NCBI GenBank assembly: GCA_963736355.1
Contig: CAVTOO010000007.1
Location: 434,001-498,000 of the forward strand
DNA length: 64,000 nucleotides
Source: CAVTOO01 sp963736355
Lineage (GTDB): Bacteria; Pseudomonadota; Alphaproteobacteria; Rhizobiales; Xanthobacteraceae
Direction: 5' to 3'
The notes under the pieces are model-generated. The model saw only the letters and a program-made list of their open reading frames with translations. It searched no databases and had not been told where the DNA came from. The stretch's first letter is position 1. Every line of letters begins with the position of its first letter. Below are positions 17,024 to 26,464 of this stretch, one piece after another. The position numbers and the translations under genes are program-made.

Positions 17024-17983
17024 TTGCGATACGTTGTCTGCGGCATCGTCTTTGCCGTCTCGATGTTTTTTGGTGCGGCCGCCGAGGCGCAATCGTTGCG
17101 CGCCGGTCTTTCAATCATCTCGGTCGAAGACAGCGAGCCGTTCGACGCGCTCGTCACGTACCCAACGCAAGCCAGTGAAGCACCGGTCGCGTTCGGGCAC
17201 ATCGTGCTGTCGGCGAGCCGCGACGGCAAAATCGCCGACGGCAAATTCCCGGTGATCCTGTTTTCGCACGGCAGCGGCCGCGGGCCCGGCACGCCGCTGA
17301 TGCATCGCGACCTGCTGCTGCATCTGGCGCGCGAGGGATTCATCGTCGTCGCCCCGTTTCATCCCGGCACCGGCCGGCCCTTCGAGGCCCGCCCGCGGCA
17401 GATCCGCAAGGCGCTCGAACAGACGCTCGTCGATCCGCGCTTCGTCGAGCGTGCCGACCGTTCGCGCGTCGGCATGATCGGATTCTCGTTCGGCGGCGCC
17501 GTCGGGTTGTTGTCGGCCGGCGCCATGCTCGATCTGTCGCGGCTGCAGGCCTATTGCAGCGGCCGCCCGGACGACCCGCGCGTCTGCGACGGCATCCCCA
17601 TTGACGGCACATTGAACAACATCCCGCCGCGCAAATCGCAGGATACGATTGCGCTGAAAGCACTCGTTCTGCTGGAGCCTTTCGGCGCCGCCTTCGCGCG
17701 CAACGGTCTGGCGGCCCTGACGCTGCCGACGCTGATCTACTACGCGCAGCAAAGCGACCTGCGCTCGGATCGGAACGCGCTCGCGCTCGGCAACGCACTG
17801 CCCCGCACCGCGCAGATGGCGTCGGTGCCGGGCGGCCACTTCGCCTTCATGGATAAATGCCCCGCCGCGCTGGTGCCGCAGCAGACAGAAATCTGCACCG
17901 ATCCGCCGGACACCGACCGCACGGCGGGACTGCCGCAGATCAGGCAGACGGTGACGACGTTTCTGAAGAACAATCTGAAGTGA
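17024..17983 (+). CDS. Secreted alpha/beta hydrolase (PAF-acetylhydrolase/dienelactone hydrolase-like)
   Basis: A TTG start at 17024 behind GGGGAGA gives 319 residues with a clear signal peptide (RYVVCGIVFAVSMFFGAAAEA). The nucleophile elbow is MIGFSFGGAVGLL, the oxyanion strand is FPVILFSHGSGRG, and a late His is in VPGGHFAFMD. Similarity is to the PAF-AH-like/dienelactone hydrolase proteins of Rhizobiales. A TTG further up (16967) is open but would bury the signal peptide. Convergent with the next hydrolase. Confidence 0.85.
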   Translation: MRYVVCGIVFAVSMFFGAAAEAQSLRAGLSIISVEDSEPFDALVTYPTQASEAPVAFGHIVLSASRDGKIADGKFPVILFSHGSGRGPGTPLMHRDLLLHLAREGFIVVAPFHPGTGRPFEARPRQIRKALEQTLVDPRFVERADRSRVGMIGFSFGGAVGLLSAGAMLDLSRLQAYCSGRPDDPRVCDGIPIDGTLNNIPPRKSQDTIALKALVLLEPFGAAFARNGLAALTLPTLIYYAQQSDLRSDRNALALGNALPRTAQMASVPGGHFAFMDKCPAALVPQQTEICTDPPDTDRTAGLPQIRQTVTTFLKNNLK

Positions 17984-17987
17984 AAAC

Positions 17988-18894
17988 CTAGATCGTCGCG
18001 CTCGCCGGCAGTTCGCCCGTCCTCAGGAACGGTTCGATCAGGCGCGCGACAAGATCGGGCGCGTCGTGATGCAGATTGTGCCCGACGTGCTTGATGTGAA
18101 TATGCGCGTGGCGCGGCACCAGCCCGATGCGCGTCATCAGCGCTTCGGGCGAGAGCCTGCGGTTGCGGTTCTGACCGGCGCTGAGCAGCAGCACCGACGC
18201 CTGGATGTTGGCAAAGCCTGCGGCCCATCCGTCGAGCCGCGTCTGCACCGGATACGGGTTGCGGTGGCGCGGATCGAAATTCCAGGTGAACGTGCCGTTG
18301 TCCAGTTTGCGCGACACGTTGGCGCCGAGATACGCCGCCTTGTCGGCCGACAAGAGCGGATTGCCGCGCATCAGACGCTCGCCCATCTCCTGTGTCGTCG
18401 CATAGCCGCGCATCCCGGGCTCGACCTTGAGCGTGTCGAGCCAGCGCTGGTAGCGCTGCAAGGCATCCTGCGGGCCATCGTCGGCCAGACCGAAATCCGT
18501 CGAGCGACACGAAGCGCGCGACACGCTCCGGCCGCGCGCCCGCAAAGAAATGCGCGGCGTTGGAGCCCATGCTGTGGCCGACAATCGTGATCGGCTTGCC
18601 GGGCGAGAACGTATCGGCGAGGACTTCGAGATCGGCGACGAGGTCGTGAAACCAGTAAGCCGGAGCCCATTCGCTGCCGCCATAGCCGCGCCAGTCGAGC
18701 GCGAGAATGCGCCACTTGTCTTTCAGGTGATCGACGAGAAACTGAAACGTCGGCGACGCATCCCATGCGCCATGAAGAAAGAACAGCGTCGGCGCGTCGT
18801 CCTCGCCCCAGACCCGGATGTGATGCTTGAGACCGCGAATGTCAGCGAACAGCGAGCGGGACGGCTTGCGAGGAGAATACATGAAGTGGGGCAT
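17988..18894 (-). CDS. Alpha/beta hydrolase, frameshifted
   Basis: The N-terminal part shows LFFLHGAWDASPTF (oxyanion), ILALDWRGYGGSEW and nucleophile VGHSMGSNAAHFF. At 18493-18495 an extra T (sense strand) breaks the frame; without it RFVSLDGF joins GLADDGPQDALQRYQ and the protein ends ELPASATI with 301 residues. The His base is in IKHVGHNLHHD. It resembles epoxide hydrolase/haloalkane dehalogenase-type proteins. Substrate unknown. Confidence 0.85.
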
Positions 18895-19032
18895 TTCCGA
18901 TTCTTGTGAACGTTCGGCATGGAACCGGTGGCGGCGACGCGAGTCAACCCGCGCAACGCCGCGCCGGACGCAGGGCAGATATCGATCTGCTCCGGTGTCC
19001 GTTCTCAGACAAACCCGCGCGATGACCTGACG

Positions 19033-19543
19033 TCAGGAACTCTTGACGCCGAGAGCCTGCGCGCAGGCCGCGATGGCCTCGTCCGCGCTCCGGTGCAGCG
19101 AGGTGCTGGAGATCGCGATCATCAGGTTCTCGACCAGTTCGAAATCCTCGACCTGCCATCCCTGATGATCGTGCATGCCGTTGCGCGGCGTCCGCTCGAT
19201 CAGCGCGCGGCTGTCGTCGGACCAGGCGAACACCGGCAGGCCCTTCGCGACGCCGTAGCCGATTTCCCATGCGGTGCCGGGGTCCATGTTCGGGCCGCGA
19301 AAGGGGGAGATATCCGCAATGATCGCCTGCGCGCCGTCGATCAGCACGACGTTGGCGCGATAGATCGCGCGCGCCATCTCCAGCGGCGATGCCTGCGCGA
19401 TCATGTTGTCCATGGGGAAGCAGCCGTCGAGGCCGGCGTCCGCGCATTTCCGTTTCAGCGATGGCGCCGAAGGCGATCGGATCGGGCCGGAACACGCCGG
19501 GGCCTGCCAGATAGACGCGAGGTTTGGTTGAAGCGCTCATCAT
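19033..19543 (-). CDS. Nucleoside 2-deoxyribosyltransferase family protein, frameshifted
   Basis: The N-terminus reads ASTKPRVYLAGPGVFRPDP, the Rossmann-like start of this family (PF05014). Near 19448 one extra G interrupts AETK/CADAGLDGCFPMDN; the rest has IIADISPFRGPNMDPGTAWE and IGYGVAKGLPVFAWSDD, the active-site block with the catalytic Glu in AWEIGYG. Corrected length is about 169 residues. The family transfers deoxyribose between bases or hydrolyses nucleotides. The start is at 19540 or 19543. Confidence 0.85.
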
Positions 19544-19715
19544 GTTCGTCTGCGATGCAGCCAATGCGGTCAATGGAAGCGCCAGGCGTCGAACGACGTC
19601 CCAAATTAACGTGTTTTTCAATTATAGCGCATCTTTGTCGCGCCGGTCATCGTCATCTCGCGTATAAAGCCATTCAGCGCGCCGAACCTTCGGCAACGGC
19701 AGCAGGAGACGACCC

Positions 19716-20240
19716 GTGAACCTCGACGCGATCTCGATCGGCGACAACGCCCCGCATGACGTCAACGTCATCATCGAGGTGCCGATCGGCGGCGAGCCGA
19801 TCAAGTACGAACTCGACAAGAAGTCCGGCGTCCTCGTCGTCGACCGCTTCCTCTATACGTCGATGCGCTATCCCGGCAATTACGGCTTCATCCCCCACAC
19901 GCTGTCGTCCGACGGCGACCCGTGCGACGTGCTGGTGGTCAACACCCGCGCGATCACGCCGGGCGCATTGATGAGCGTCCGCCCGGTCGGCGTGCTGTTC
20001 ATGGAAGACGAGGCCGGCCTCGACGAGAAGATCATCGCGGTCCCGTCATCGAAGCTGACGCGCCGCTACGACTCCGTGAAGTCCTACGAAGACCTGCCGC
20101 AGATCACGATCGAGCAGGTGCAGCACTTCTTCGAGCACTACAAGGATCTCGAACGGACGAAATGGGTGAAGGTAAAAAACTGGGGCGGTGTCGAAGACGC
20201 CCACCGCCTCATCAACGAAGGGCGCGAACGCGCGAAATAA
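19716..20240 (+). CDS. ppa: Inorganic pyrophosphatase
   Basis: The 174-residue family I pyrophosphatase starts with GTG at 19716 behind AGGAG. The signature NYGFIPHTLSSDGDPCDVLV carries the metal-binding Asp66, Asp68 and Asp71. Other conserved elements are EIPIG-like EVPIGGEPIKYE and FEHYKDLERTKWVKVKNW. It hydrolyses PPi in the cytoplasm, driving biosynthetic reactions. Full length, no frame defects, single gene. Confidence 0.98.
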   Translation: MNLDAISIGDNAPHDVNVIIEVPIGGEPIKYELDKKSGVLVVDRFLYTSMRYPGNYGFIPHTLSSDGDPCDVLVVNTRAITPGALMSVRPVGVLFMEDEAGLDEKIIAVPSSKLTRRYDSVKSYEDLPQITIEQVQHFFEHYKDLERTKWVKVKNWGGVEDAHRLINEGRERAK

Positions 20241-20357
20241 TCCTTCCCGCGCCGCACCATGTTGCCACGTCATACCTGTTTGAAAAAAAGTATTAGCCGA
20301 TGTCCGGCGCCAAGGAACACAGTCAATCACGTTAAAATTTGGATAGGGAAGAAATTT

Positions 20358-21332
20358 ATGATCTCGCGCCGCATGGCGGTCTATCTGGCCGCGCTTAGCC
20401 TTTCGGCACTTACCTCGATCAGCGGCGCCGCGGCGCTTGATTATCCCACACGATCGGTTCGCTGGATCGTGCCCTACGCACCGGGCGGCGCGACAGACCT
20501 CTTTGCGCGATTGATCGGACAGCGACTTTCGGAGAGACTTGGCCAGCAATTCCTAATCGAGAACAAACCCGGCGCCGGCAACAATATCGGCACCGAAACG
20601 GTGGTGAAGGCTGCACCAGACGGCTACACGGTGCTGCTGGTCAATTCGGCGAACCTGATCAACGGCTCTCTCTACAAGAACCTCACATTCAACTTTGTGA
20701 GCGACATTGCGCCAGTCGCCGGATTTGCTCGCCTGCCGAACATGATGACGGTCGCAAACGATGTACCCGTCAAAACCGTTGCCGAGTTCATCGCCTACGC
20801 GAAGGCGAACCCCGGCAAGCTGAATTTGGCTTCGACAGGAACCGGAACGTCGGTACACCTGTCGGGCGAAATGTTTATGATGATGACAGGCACGAAGATG
20901 ACGCATGTGCCCTATCAGGGTGCTGCGCCCGCCAAGAGCGACTTGATCGCCGGCCGAACGCATGTGATTTTCGACAACATCGTATCGAGCGTTCAGCAGG
21001 TCCGCGCCGGGCAGCTGAAGGGACTGGCAGTGACGACGACCCAACGCTCGCGCCTGCTGCCCGAAGTCCCTTCGCTGTCAGAGACCGTGCCCGGCTTCGA
21101 GGCCAGCGCGATCTTCGGCATGGGCGCGCCGAAGAACACGCCGAAGGAGATCATCGAGAAACTGAACAAGGAAATCAACGCGGTACTCGAGGAGCCTGCG
21201 ATCAACGCAAAGCTGGTCGAGATAGACGCGCAATTGATGATCGGCACGCCGGAGGATTTCGGCAAACTGATCGTGGCCGAAACCGACAAGTGGGCCAAGG
21301 TGGTCAAGGCCACGGGCGTGCAGATGGATTGA
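20358..21332 (+). CDS. Bug-family (TctC) substrate-binding protein
   Basis: From ATG at 20358 (AGGGAAG upstream) the protein has 324 residues with a signal peptide (RRMAVYLAALSLSALTSISGAAA). Typical Bug features follow: YPTRSVRWIVPYAPGGATD, IENKPGAGNNIGTE, and GAPKNTPKEIIEKLNKEIN. These periplasmic receptors bind carboxylates and serve tripartite tricarboxylate transporters. No TctA/TctB genes are adjacent, so this is an orphan receptor as is common in such genomes. Confidence 0.93.
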   Translation: MISRRMAVYLAALSLSALTSISGAAALDYPTRSVRWIVPYAPGGATDLFARLIGQRLSERLGQQFLIENKPGAGNNIGTETVVKAAPDGYTVLLVNSANLINGSLYKNLTFNFVSDIAPVAGFARLPNMMTVANDVPVKTVAEFIAYAKANPGKLNLASTGTGTSVHLSGEMFMMMTGTKMTHVPYQGAAPAKSDLIAGRTHVIFDNIVSSVQQVRAGQLKGLAVTTTQRSRLLPEVPSLSETVPGFEASAIFGMGAPKNTPKEIIEKLNKEINAVLEEPAINAKLVEIDAQLMIGTPEDFGKLIVAETDKWAKVVKATGVQMD

Positions 21333-21408
21333 GACGGGTCCGCCGAAACTCGTTGGCACGGCAAGCCACCTCAAATCGAAATAACGCGGACTTCACTGTG
21401 TTGCGATT

Positions 21409-21497
21409 TGGTGCGGGCGGCCGGAGTCGAACCGGCACGGGCCTTACGGTCCGAGGGATTTTAAGTCCCTTGCGTCTACCAATTCCGCCACGTCCGC
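21409..21497 (-). tRNA. tRNA-Leu (anticodon UAA)
   Basis: On the minus strand the gene begins GCGGACGTGGCGGAATTGGT and has the anticodon loop CTTAAAA within GGGACTTAAAATCCC, a long variable arm, the T arm GCCGGTTCGACTCCGGC and an encoded CCA (21409-21411). The long variable arm and anticodon identify leucine. In the acceptor stem GCGGACG faces CGCCCGC, leaving an A.C mismatch at the fifth pair; either a real variant or a base error. Confidence 0.95.
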
Positions 21498-21625
21498 CCG
21501 CCCCGCTTGTAGCATCGCAACGCGCAAGCTTCCAAGCCGGATGACATCGGCCAATTCGGTTTGGCTTCCGTGATTAACCCTCAAGAGCACCGGAGCGGCG
21601 TCGCGCCGCTCCGGTCAAATGCATG

Positions 21626-22235
21626 TCAGGCCTTGGCGAGCTTCTGCACGTCAGCCAGATAGGGCTTGATGATCCCGCGGGCCTTGTCGGCGACCGGAGA
21701 TTTCCAGTCGCGGAACAGTTCGGTGACCAGTGCCAGCGATGTGTTCGGCACGGCGCCGGCTGCGGTGAGGCGCTCGATCGCGGTGCGATGTGCGAGCTGC
21801 GACAGCCCGCCGACCGCGTCCACGACAAAGGTCGCGTCGTAGCCGTCCTTCATCGCCTCGATGACCGGAAAGGCCAGGCAGATTTCGGTGTAGAGCGCGC
21901 CGAAGATGAGACGCTTGCGGCCGGTCTTCTCGACAGCGGCGAGGAACGCCTTGTCCTCCCAGGCGTTCATCGACGATCGGTCGATCACCTGGATGCCCGG
22001 CAGTTCGTCGAGGATCGACTGGCGGGTCGGCTGGTTGACGCCCATCTCGACGCCGACCGTCGACAGCACGATCGGCATGTTGAAGGCTTTCGCCGCCTTG
22101 ATCAGCAGACGGACATTGAGGTCGATCATCTCCGCGCCGGTCTCGGAGCGCACCGTGTCGAACATCTCCTTTTGGTAGTCGATCAGGATCAGGGCGGAAT
22201 CTTCGTAGGTCGAACACGGTCTGCGGCTTGGTCAT
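21626..22235 (-). CDS. Isochorismatase-like cysteine hydrolase, frameshifted
   Basis: ATG at 22235 follows AGGAG. The start MTKPQTVFDLRR is separated by one extra T (about 22198) from SALILIDYQKEMFDT, which contains the catalytic Asp. Further motifs are SSMNAWEDKAFL (Lys) and FGALYTEICLAFPVIEAM (nucleophilic Cys). Corrected length is 202 residues, typical of YcaC-like hydrolases. It is divergent from a LysR gene with an LTTR-type operator between them, so it is probably that regulator's target. Confidence 0.9.
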
Positions 22236-22332
22236 GGCTTGTCTCCTTGGGTCGGGAGGCCCGGCGACCATCGCCCGGCGTCCTCTGGCAAGGAGATTGA
22301 CGTTCCTGAATAAGAAACGATAGCCTCACATT

Positions 22333-22351
22333 TTGCACTATTGTGTCGCAA
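22333..22351. promoter_or_regulatory. LysR-type operator TTGC-N11-GCAA
   Basis: TTGC (22333-22336), eleven bases, GCAA (22348-22351) match the T-N11-A dyad bound by LysR-type regulators. It lies in the 133-bp gap between the divergent hydrolase (start 22235) and LysR gene (start 22369), 18 bases before the regulator's start, suiting autoregulation and divergent control. Confidence 0.6.
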
Positions 22352-22368
22352 TAAAAGGAACGCTGGCC

Positions 22369-23248
22369 ATGATCGACCTAGAGGATCTGCGGACCTTCGT
22401 GGAAGTCGCCGACGCCGGCGGACTGACCGCCGCGGCGCGGCGTCTCGGGCCTCGCAAAGTCCATCGTCAGCCGCAGGCTGGTGCGCCTGGAAGAGGAACT
22501 GGGCGTGCAACTCCTCTCGCGCACGACGCGCGGTGCTGCGCTCACCGAAGCGGGAGCGACGTTCCGCGAACACGCCTCGCGGATGACAGCAGAACTGGAC
22601 ATCGCGCGCGACGCGATCTCGCCGGAAGGCGATGTGCGCGGGCGCCTGCGCATCGCAGCGCCTGCTGACGCTTCGGACCGACGCATCTTGCGCCCGTGCT
22701 GGCCGAACTCGCGCGACGGCATCCGCGATTGCAGGTGCATGCGGCCTATGCCGATCGATTTGTCGATCTCGTCGGCGAAGGCTTCGATGCCGCCGATGCG
22801 CGTGGGCTATCTCTCCGATTCGAATCTGATGGTGCGCCGCATCGCGCCGATCCGCGGCCAAGTACGTTGCGAGTCCCGGCCTACATCGCAGCGCACGGCT
22901 GCGCCGAAGACGCCGGAAGATTTGCAACATCATGAAGCGCTGATGCAGGGGACCGAGCCCTGGCGCATGATGTCGGACGGCAAGATCATCACCGTGCGCG
23001 TGCAGGGTCGCTTCAAGGCCGACAATGGCGAGGCGCTGGTCGCCGCGGCGCTCGCCGGTATCGGTATCGGCGCGGTGCCTGATTTTCTGATCGACGCGCA
23101 CATCGCATCAGGAGCGCTCGTGCCTGTCCTTATCGACTATCCGCCGCCCGAGGCGGGCCTTTATGTCGTGCGTCCGCCCGGCGATTTTCCGCCGCGCAAG
23201 GTCAGAGCGCTGATCGACATATTGCTGGAGAAATTTGGGTCCGCCTGA
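22369..23248 (+). CDS. LysR-family transcriptional regulator with multiple frameshifts
   Basis: ATG at 22369 follows AAGGA. The winged-helix N-terminus MIDLEDLRTFVEVADAGGL and VSRRLVRLEEELGVQLLSRT is recognisable, as is the effector domain (EGFDAAVRVGYLSDS, MVRRIAPIRGKYVASPAYIA). To read it through, seven single-base insertions must be removed: near 22448, 22665, 22672, 22796, 22860, 22876 and 22901. The result is 290 residues ending in LIDILLEKFGSA, normal for LysR regulators. The density is much higher than elsewhere: either a poorly polished patch or real decay. It likely controls the divergent hydrolase. Confidence 0.85.
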
Positions 23249-23523
23249 ACCGCCAGCAGCATCGCACCGCACAAGGCTCCAAGCCGCGCGGCGCAATAAA
23301 AGCTAGTTGATTGACATTACGAACAGAAAGAAAAAGAAAGCATGACCATCGACTTAAGGCTGACGCGCTATCCCGATTGTCCCAGCAGCGCGCCATGACA
23401 GCATGCCGGCATTGTCGATCTGATTCAGCACAACCTGTTTGAGCACGATCCCTGTCGAAAAGCCGATTTCCAGTCTGCGTTCACCTGCCCCTCGCGTTTG
23501 GATCATGCTCGAATAGGTGCCGA

Positions 23524-24546
23524 ATGCTTTTCCCCACCACCATCGCTGGCTCGCTTCCCAAGCCCGAATGGCTGGCTGAACCCAACAAGCTGTGGGCGCC
23601 GTGGAAGCTGAAAGGCGACGAACTCACAGCCGGCAAACGCGACGCCACGCTGCTCGCGGTCAAGCTGCAGGAAGATGCAGGCATCGACATCGTCACCGAG
23701 GGCGAGCAGGCGCGCCAGCATTTCGTCCACGGCTTCGTCGAGTTCTGCGACGGCATCGATTTTGCCGACAAGATCGAAATGGGCATCCGCAACAATCGCT
23801 ACAAGGCGATGGTGCCGCAGGTCAAAGCGCCGCTGCGCCTCAAGGGCCGCGTCCATGCGCTTGAGGCGCGCCACGCCCGCGCGCACACGCAACGCAAATT
23901 GAAGATCACCCTGCCCGGCCCGATGACGATCATCGATACATTGGCGGATCGTTACTACGGGGATCGGGTCAAGATGGCCTTCGCCTTTGCCGAACTCATC
24001 AACGACGAAGCGCGCGCGCTTGAAGCCGACGGCGTCGATGTCATCCAGTTCGACGAGCCCGCCTTCAATGTGTTCACCAGTGAAGTGAAGGACTGGGGCA
24101 TCGAGGCGCTGCATCGCGCCGCCCAGGGCCTCACCTGCAAGACGGCCGTCCACATCTGCTACGGCTACGGCATTCAGGCCAATATCGACTGGAAGAAGAC
24201 GCTCGGCGGCGAATGGCGGCAATATGAAGAGATCTTCCCGGCGCTCGCAGCAAGCCGCATCCAGGAAGTCTCCATCGAATGCCGCAACACGCATGTGCCG
24301 CTGGATCTGATCGCGCTGCTGAAAGGCAAGGACATTCAGGCCGGCGTGATCGATGTCGCCAATGAAGAGACGGAGACCGCCGAGGAGATCGCAGCCCTCG
24401 TCGGCGAGCTGCTGCGCTTCGTGCCGAAGGAGCGCCTGCTGCTCACCACCAATTGCGGCATGGCGCCGATGCGCCGCGCGGTGGCGGAAGCCAAGCTGAT
24501 CGCGCTCGGTCAGGGCGCGGTGCTGGCACGACAGCGGTTTGGGTAA
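23524..24546 (+). CDS. MetE-like cobalamin-independent methionine synthase, C-terminal-domain type
   Basis: The 340-residue protein corresponds to the catalytic C-terminal half of MetE. It starts LFPTTIAGSLPKPEWLAEPN and has zinc ligands His210 and Cys212 (AVHICYGYG), Glu252 (SIECRNTH) and Cys311 (TTNCGMAPM). It lacks the N-terminal MetE domain, as in core methyltransferases of archaea and many proteobacteria. It may methylate homocysteine or another thiol, with an unknown methyl donor. The 23249-23523 gap before it holds no recognised gene. Not frameshifted. Confidence 0.88.
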   Translation: MLFPTTIAGSLPKPEWLAEPNKLWAPWKLKGDELTAGKRDATLLAVKLQEDAGIDIVTEGEQARQHFVHGFVEFCDGIDFADKIEMGIRNNRYKAMVPQVKAPLRLKGRVHALEARHARAHTQRKLKITLPGPMTIIDTLADRYYGDRVKMAFAFAELINDEARALEADGVDVIQFDEPAFNVFTSEVKDWGIEALHRAAQGLTCKTAVHICYGYGIQANIDWKKTLGGEWRQYEEIFPALAASRIQEVSIECRNTHVPLDLIALLKGKDIQAGVIDVANEETETAEEIAALVGELLRFVPKERLLLTTNCGMAPMRRAVAEAKLIALGQGAVLARQRFG

Positions 24547-24556
24547 CGGAGTGCGC

Positions 24557-24610
24557 CTCTGCTCCCCTCTCCCCGCTCGCGGTGGGGAGGGGTCGGGGGT
24601 GGGGGGCGAA
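24557..24610. repeat. Pyrimidine/purine-rich intergenic hairpin
   Basis: CCCCTCTCCCCGCTCGCGGT is followed by GGGGAGGGGTCGGGGGTGGG. The C-rich and G-rich halves form a hairpin. Similar text occurs at 25740-25775 and 37661-37690. It may terminate the MetE-like gene's transcript. Confidence 0.6.
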
Positions 24611-24779
24611 GATGTTGCGCCGGGCTTCATTGCATTCCCGCACGCCACCGCTTTCGCTCTTTTCGGAAAGACACCGTCAACATAATCTCTCGCATGAACT
24701 TCCCAGCCCTGCGTTGCGACCAACACAATGCGGGCCGGGTTGGGCGGCCCGTGTCACTGTCGTTTTCAGGAGGGGACTC

Positions 24780-25718
24780 ATGAATTTCACGCGATTGTTC
24801 CAGGCGGCGTCCGTTGCCGGCACGCTCTGCCTCGCCGCACCCGCGCTCGCCCAGCAACCGCCCGCGCCCGTCAGCCTCGGTCTCTCCGCGATCCCCGAGG
24901 CCGAGACCGCCAAATATGTCGCCAAGTCCAACGCGAGTGTCGGCCTGCTGAACACCTCGATCCGCGCCTCCGATTCCTGGCGGCGCTATCTGAGCTGGGC
25001 CGATGCCAAGCGCGGCCCGACGGGGAAAGAGCGCATCATCTATGGGATGTACTCCGTCAGCGTCTCGTCAGCGAAGGATGCCGTCGCCAAGGCGCGTGAG
25101 AGCGCAGCCGCCGAACCCGCGATCCCCGCGCTGGATGGCGCCATGAAAGACCTCGCCAGCGCGTTCGAGGCGATCGTGCCGATCCTCAATGAAGGAGACG
25201 CCTATTACGAGCGCAAGGATTACATGAGCGACAAGATGGCGGGCGGTCAGGCGCTGCATGCCAAACTTGTCCCAGCAGCCATGACATTCCTCGCCGCGCG
25301 GGCGCGTCTTGAGGCTTTGCAGGAGCAGTTCAAGGAAGTCATCGACACGCAGGAACTCGCGCGTCTTGAAAAGACCGAAGGCAAGAGTGTGAAATGGCAT
25401 ACGCGCCGCGTCATGATGACGGCGAAGAAGGCCGTCGATCTGATGCCGAACGATCCGCGCAAGCCCGGCGACATGAAGGCGTTCGATGCGGCGCTGGCGG
25501 CCTTCGGCGACGCCACGCGCGATTTCGATACCGCGGTGCGCGAGTCCGGCAAGTCGAACTCAATCGACTCTGCTCCGCGCGACATTCTCGGACAGCTGCG
25601 CGAAATCCGCGACAAGATCGCCAAGCGCCGCGCCGACCCGCGCTTCTATTCGATGGACTACAATATGGTCATCAACCGCTATAATATGATGATCTCGATG
25701 TCGAATACGTTTCGCTGA
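24780..25718 (+). CDS. YiiG family protein (DUF3829)
   Basis: ATG at 24780 follows a perfect AGGAGG. The 312-residue protein has a signal peptide (FTRLFQAASVAGTLCLAAPALA) and a helical body with LNEGDAYYERKDYMSDKMAG and a terminal INRYNMMISMSNTFR, matching the DUF3829/YiiG family. E. coli YiiG is an uncharacterised lipoprotein; here the signal ends ALAQQ without a lipobox Cys, so the protein is probably periplasmic. Function unknown. Confidence 0.85.
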   Translation: MNFTRLFQAASVAGTLCLAAPALAQQPPAPVSLGLSAIPEAETAKYVAKSNASVGLLNTSIRASDSWRRYLSWADAKRGPTGKERIIYGMYSVSVSSAKDAVAKARESAAAEPAIPALDGAMKDLASAFEAIVPILNEGDAYYERKDYMSDKMAGGQALHAKLVPAAMTFLAARARLEALQEQFKEVIDTQELARLEKTEGKSVKWHTRRVMMTAKKAVDLMPNDPRKPGDMKAFDAALAAFGDATRDFDTAVRESGKSNSIDSAPRDILGQLREIRDKIAKRRADPRFYSMDYNMVINRYNMMISMSNTFR

Positions 25719-25739
25719 CGCTGTATGCCCGTGCCTCTT

Positions 25740-25904
25740 CCCCTCCCCCTTGTGGGGAGGGGTCGGGGGTGGGGGTCGACTCATTTCCGTCAGCATTCCT
25801 CATGGTTCGAGACGCTCGCTTCGCGACGCTCCTCACCATGAGGAGCGCCTCATCCTGAGGAGCGAGCGCAGGCGAGCGTCTCGAAGGATGAGAGGCGAGT
25901 CACC
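25740..25904. repeat. Two intergenic repeat types in tandem
   Basis: First a CCCCTCCCC...GGGGAGGGG hairpin (about 25740-25775), then a region of GAGACGCTCGCTTCGCGACG and GGAGCGCCTCATCCTGAGGA, closing with GCGTCTCGAAGGATGAGAGG. The second type recurs at 34465-34560. Between convergent genes; no coding content seen. Confidence 0.7.
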
Positions 25905-26420
25905 CTACCCCGCGCCTTCCTTGATCGGCGGCACGAACGCCAGCCCCGTATCCCACGGAAAGAAGATCCAGGTGTCCTGCGACACTTCGGTGATGAACGT
26001 ATCGACCAGCGGACGTCCCATCGGCTTGGCATAAACCGTGGCGAAATGCGCCTCCGGCAACAGATCGCGCACGATGCGCGCGGTGTTGCCGGTATCGACG
26101 AGATCGTCGACGATCAGCACGCCCTTGCCGCGCCCGCCGCCGGAGGCCTTCACATCCTCGGCGATGGTCTTGAGCACGCGCAGCTCCGATCTGCTTCGTG
26201 TGATTGTAGCTCGCCACGCACACCGTATCGATCACGCGGATGCCGAGTTCGCGCGCCACGATCGCCGCCGGCACAAGTCCGCCGCGCGTGATCGCAACGA
26301 GCGCGCTGAAAGGTCCGGCGGCGCTGAGCCGCCACGCCAGCGCACGCGCGTCGCGATGGAACTGTCCCATGACACGGGAAACGCTTTTTCGGGCATGCCG
26401 CGATTTTCGGGCGACATCAT
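25905..26420 (-). CDS. gpt: Xanthine/guanine phosphoribosyltransferase, two indels
   Basis: The start at 26420 (AGGA upstream) reads MMSPENRGMPEKAFPVSWD. One base appears missing near 26363, after which QFHRDARALAWRLSAAGPF follows, and one extra A near 26188 precedes SELRVLKTIAEDVKASGG. The PRPP-binding loop is VLIVDDLVDTGNTA and the end is TGLAFVPPIKEGAG. The two indels cancel, giving 171 residues as in Gpt. It salvages xanthine or guanine with PRPP. It lies 44 bases after the CinA-type gene on the same strand, probably in one operon. Confidence 0.9.
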
Positions 26421-26464
26421 TCAGGTCCTGTCTGCAAGTTCTGCTGTGAGTGCGTCGTGTCAAA

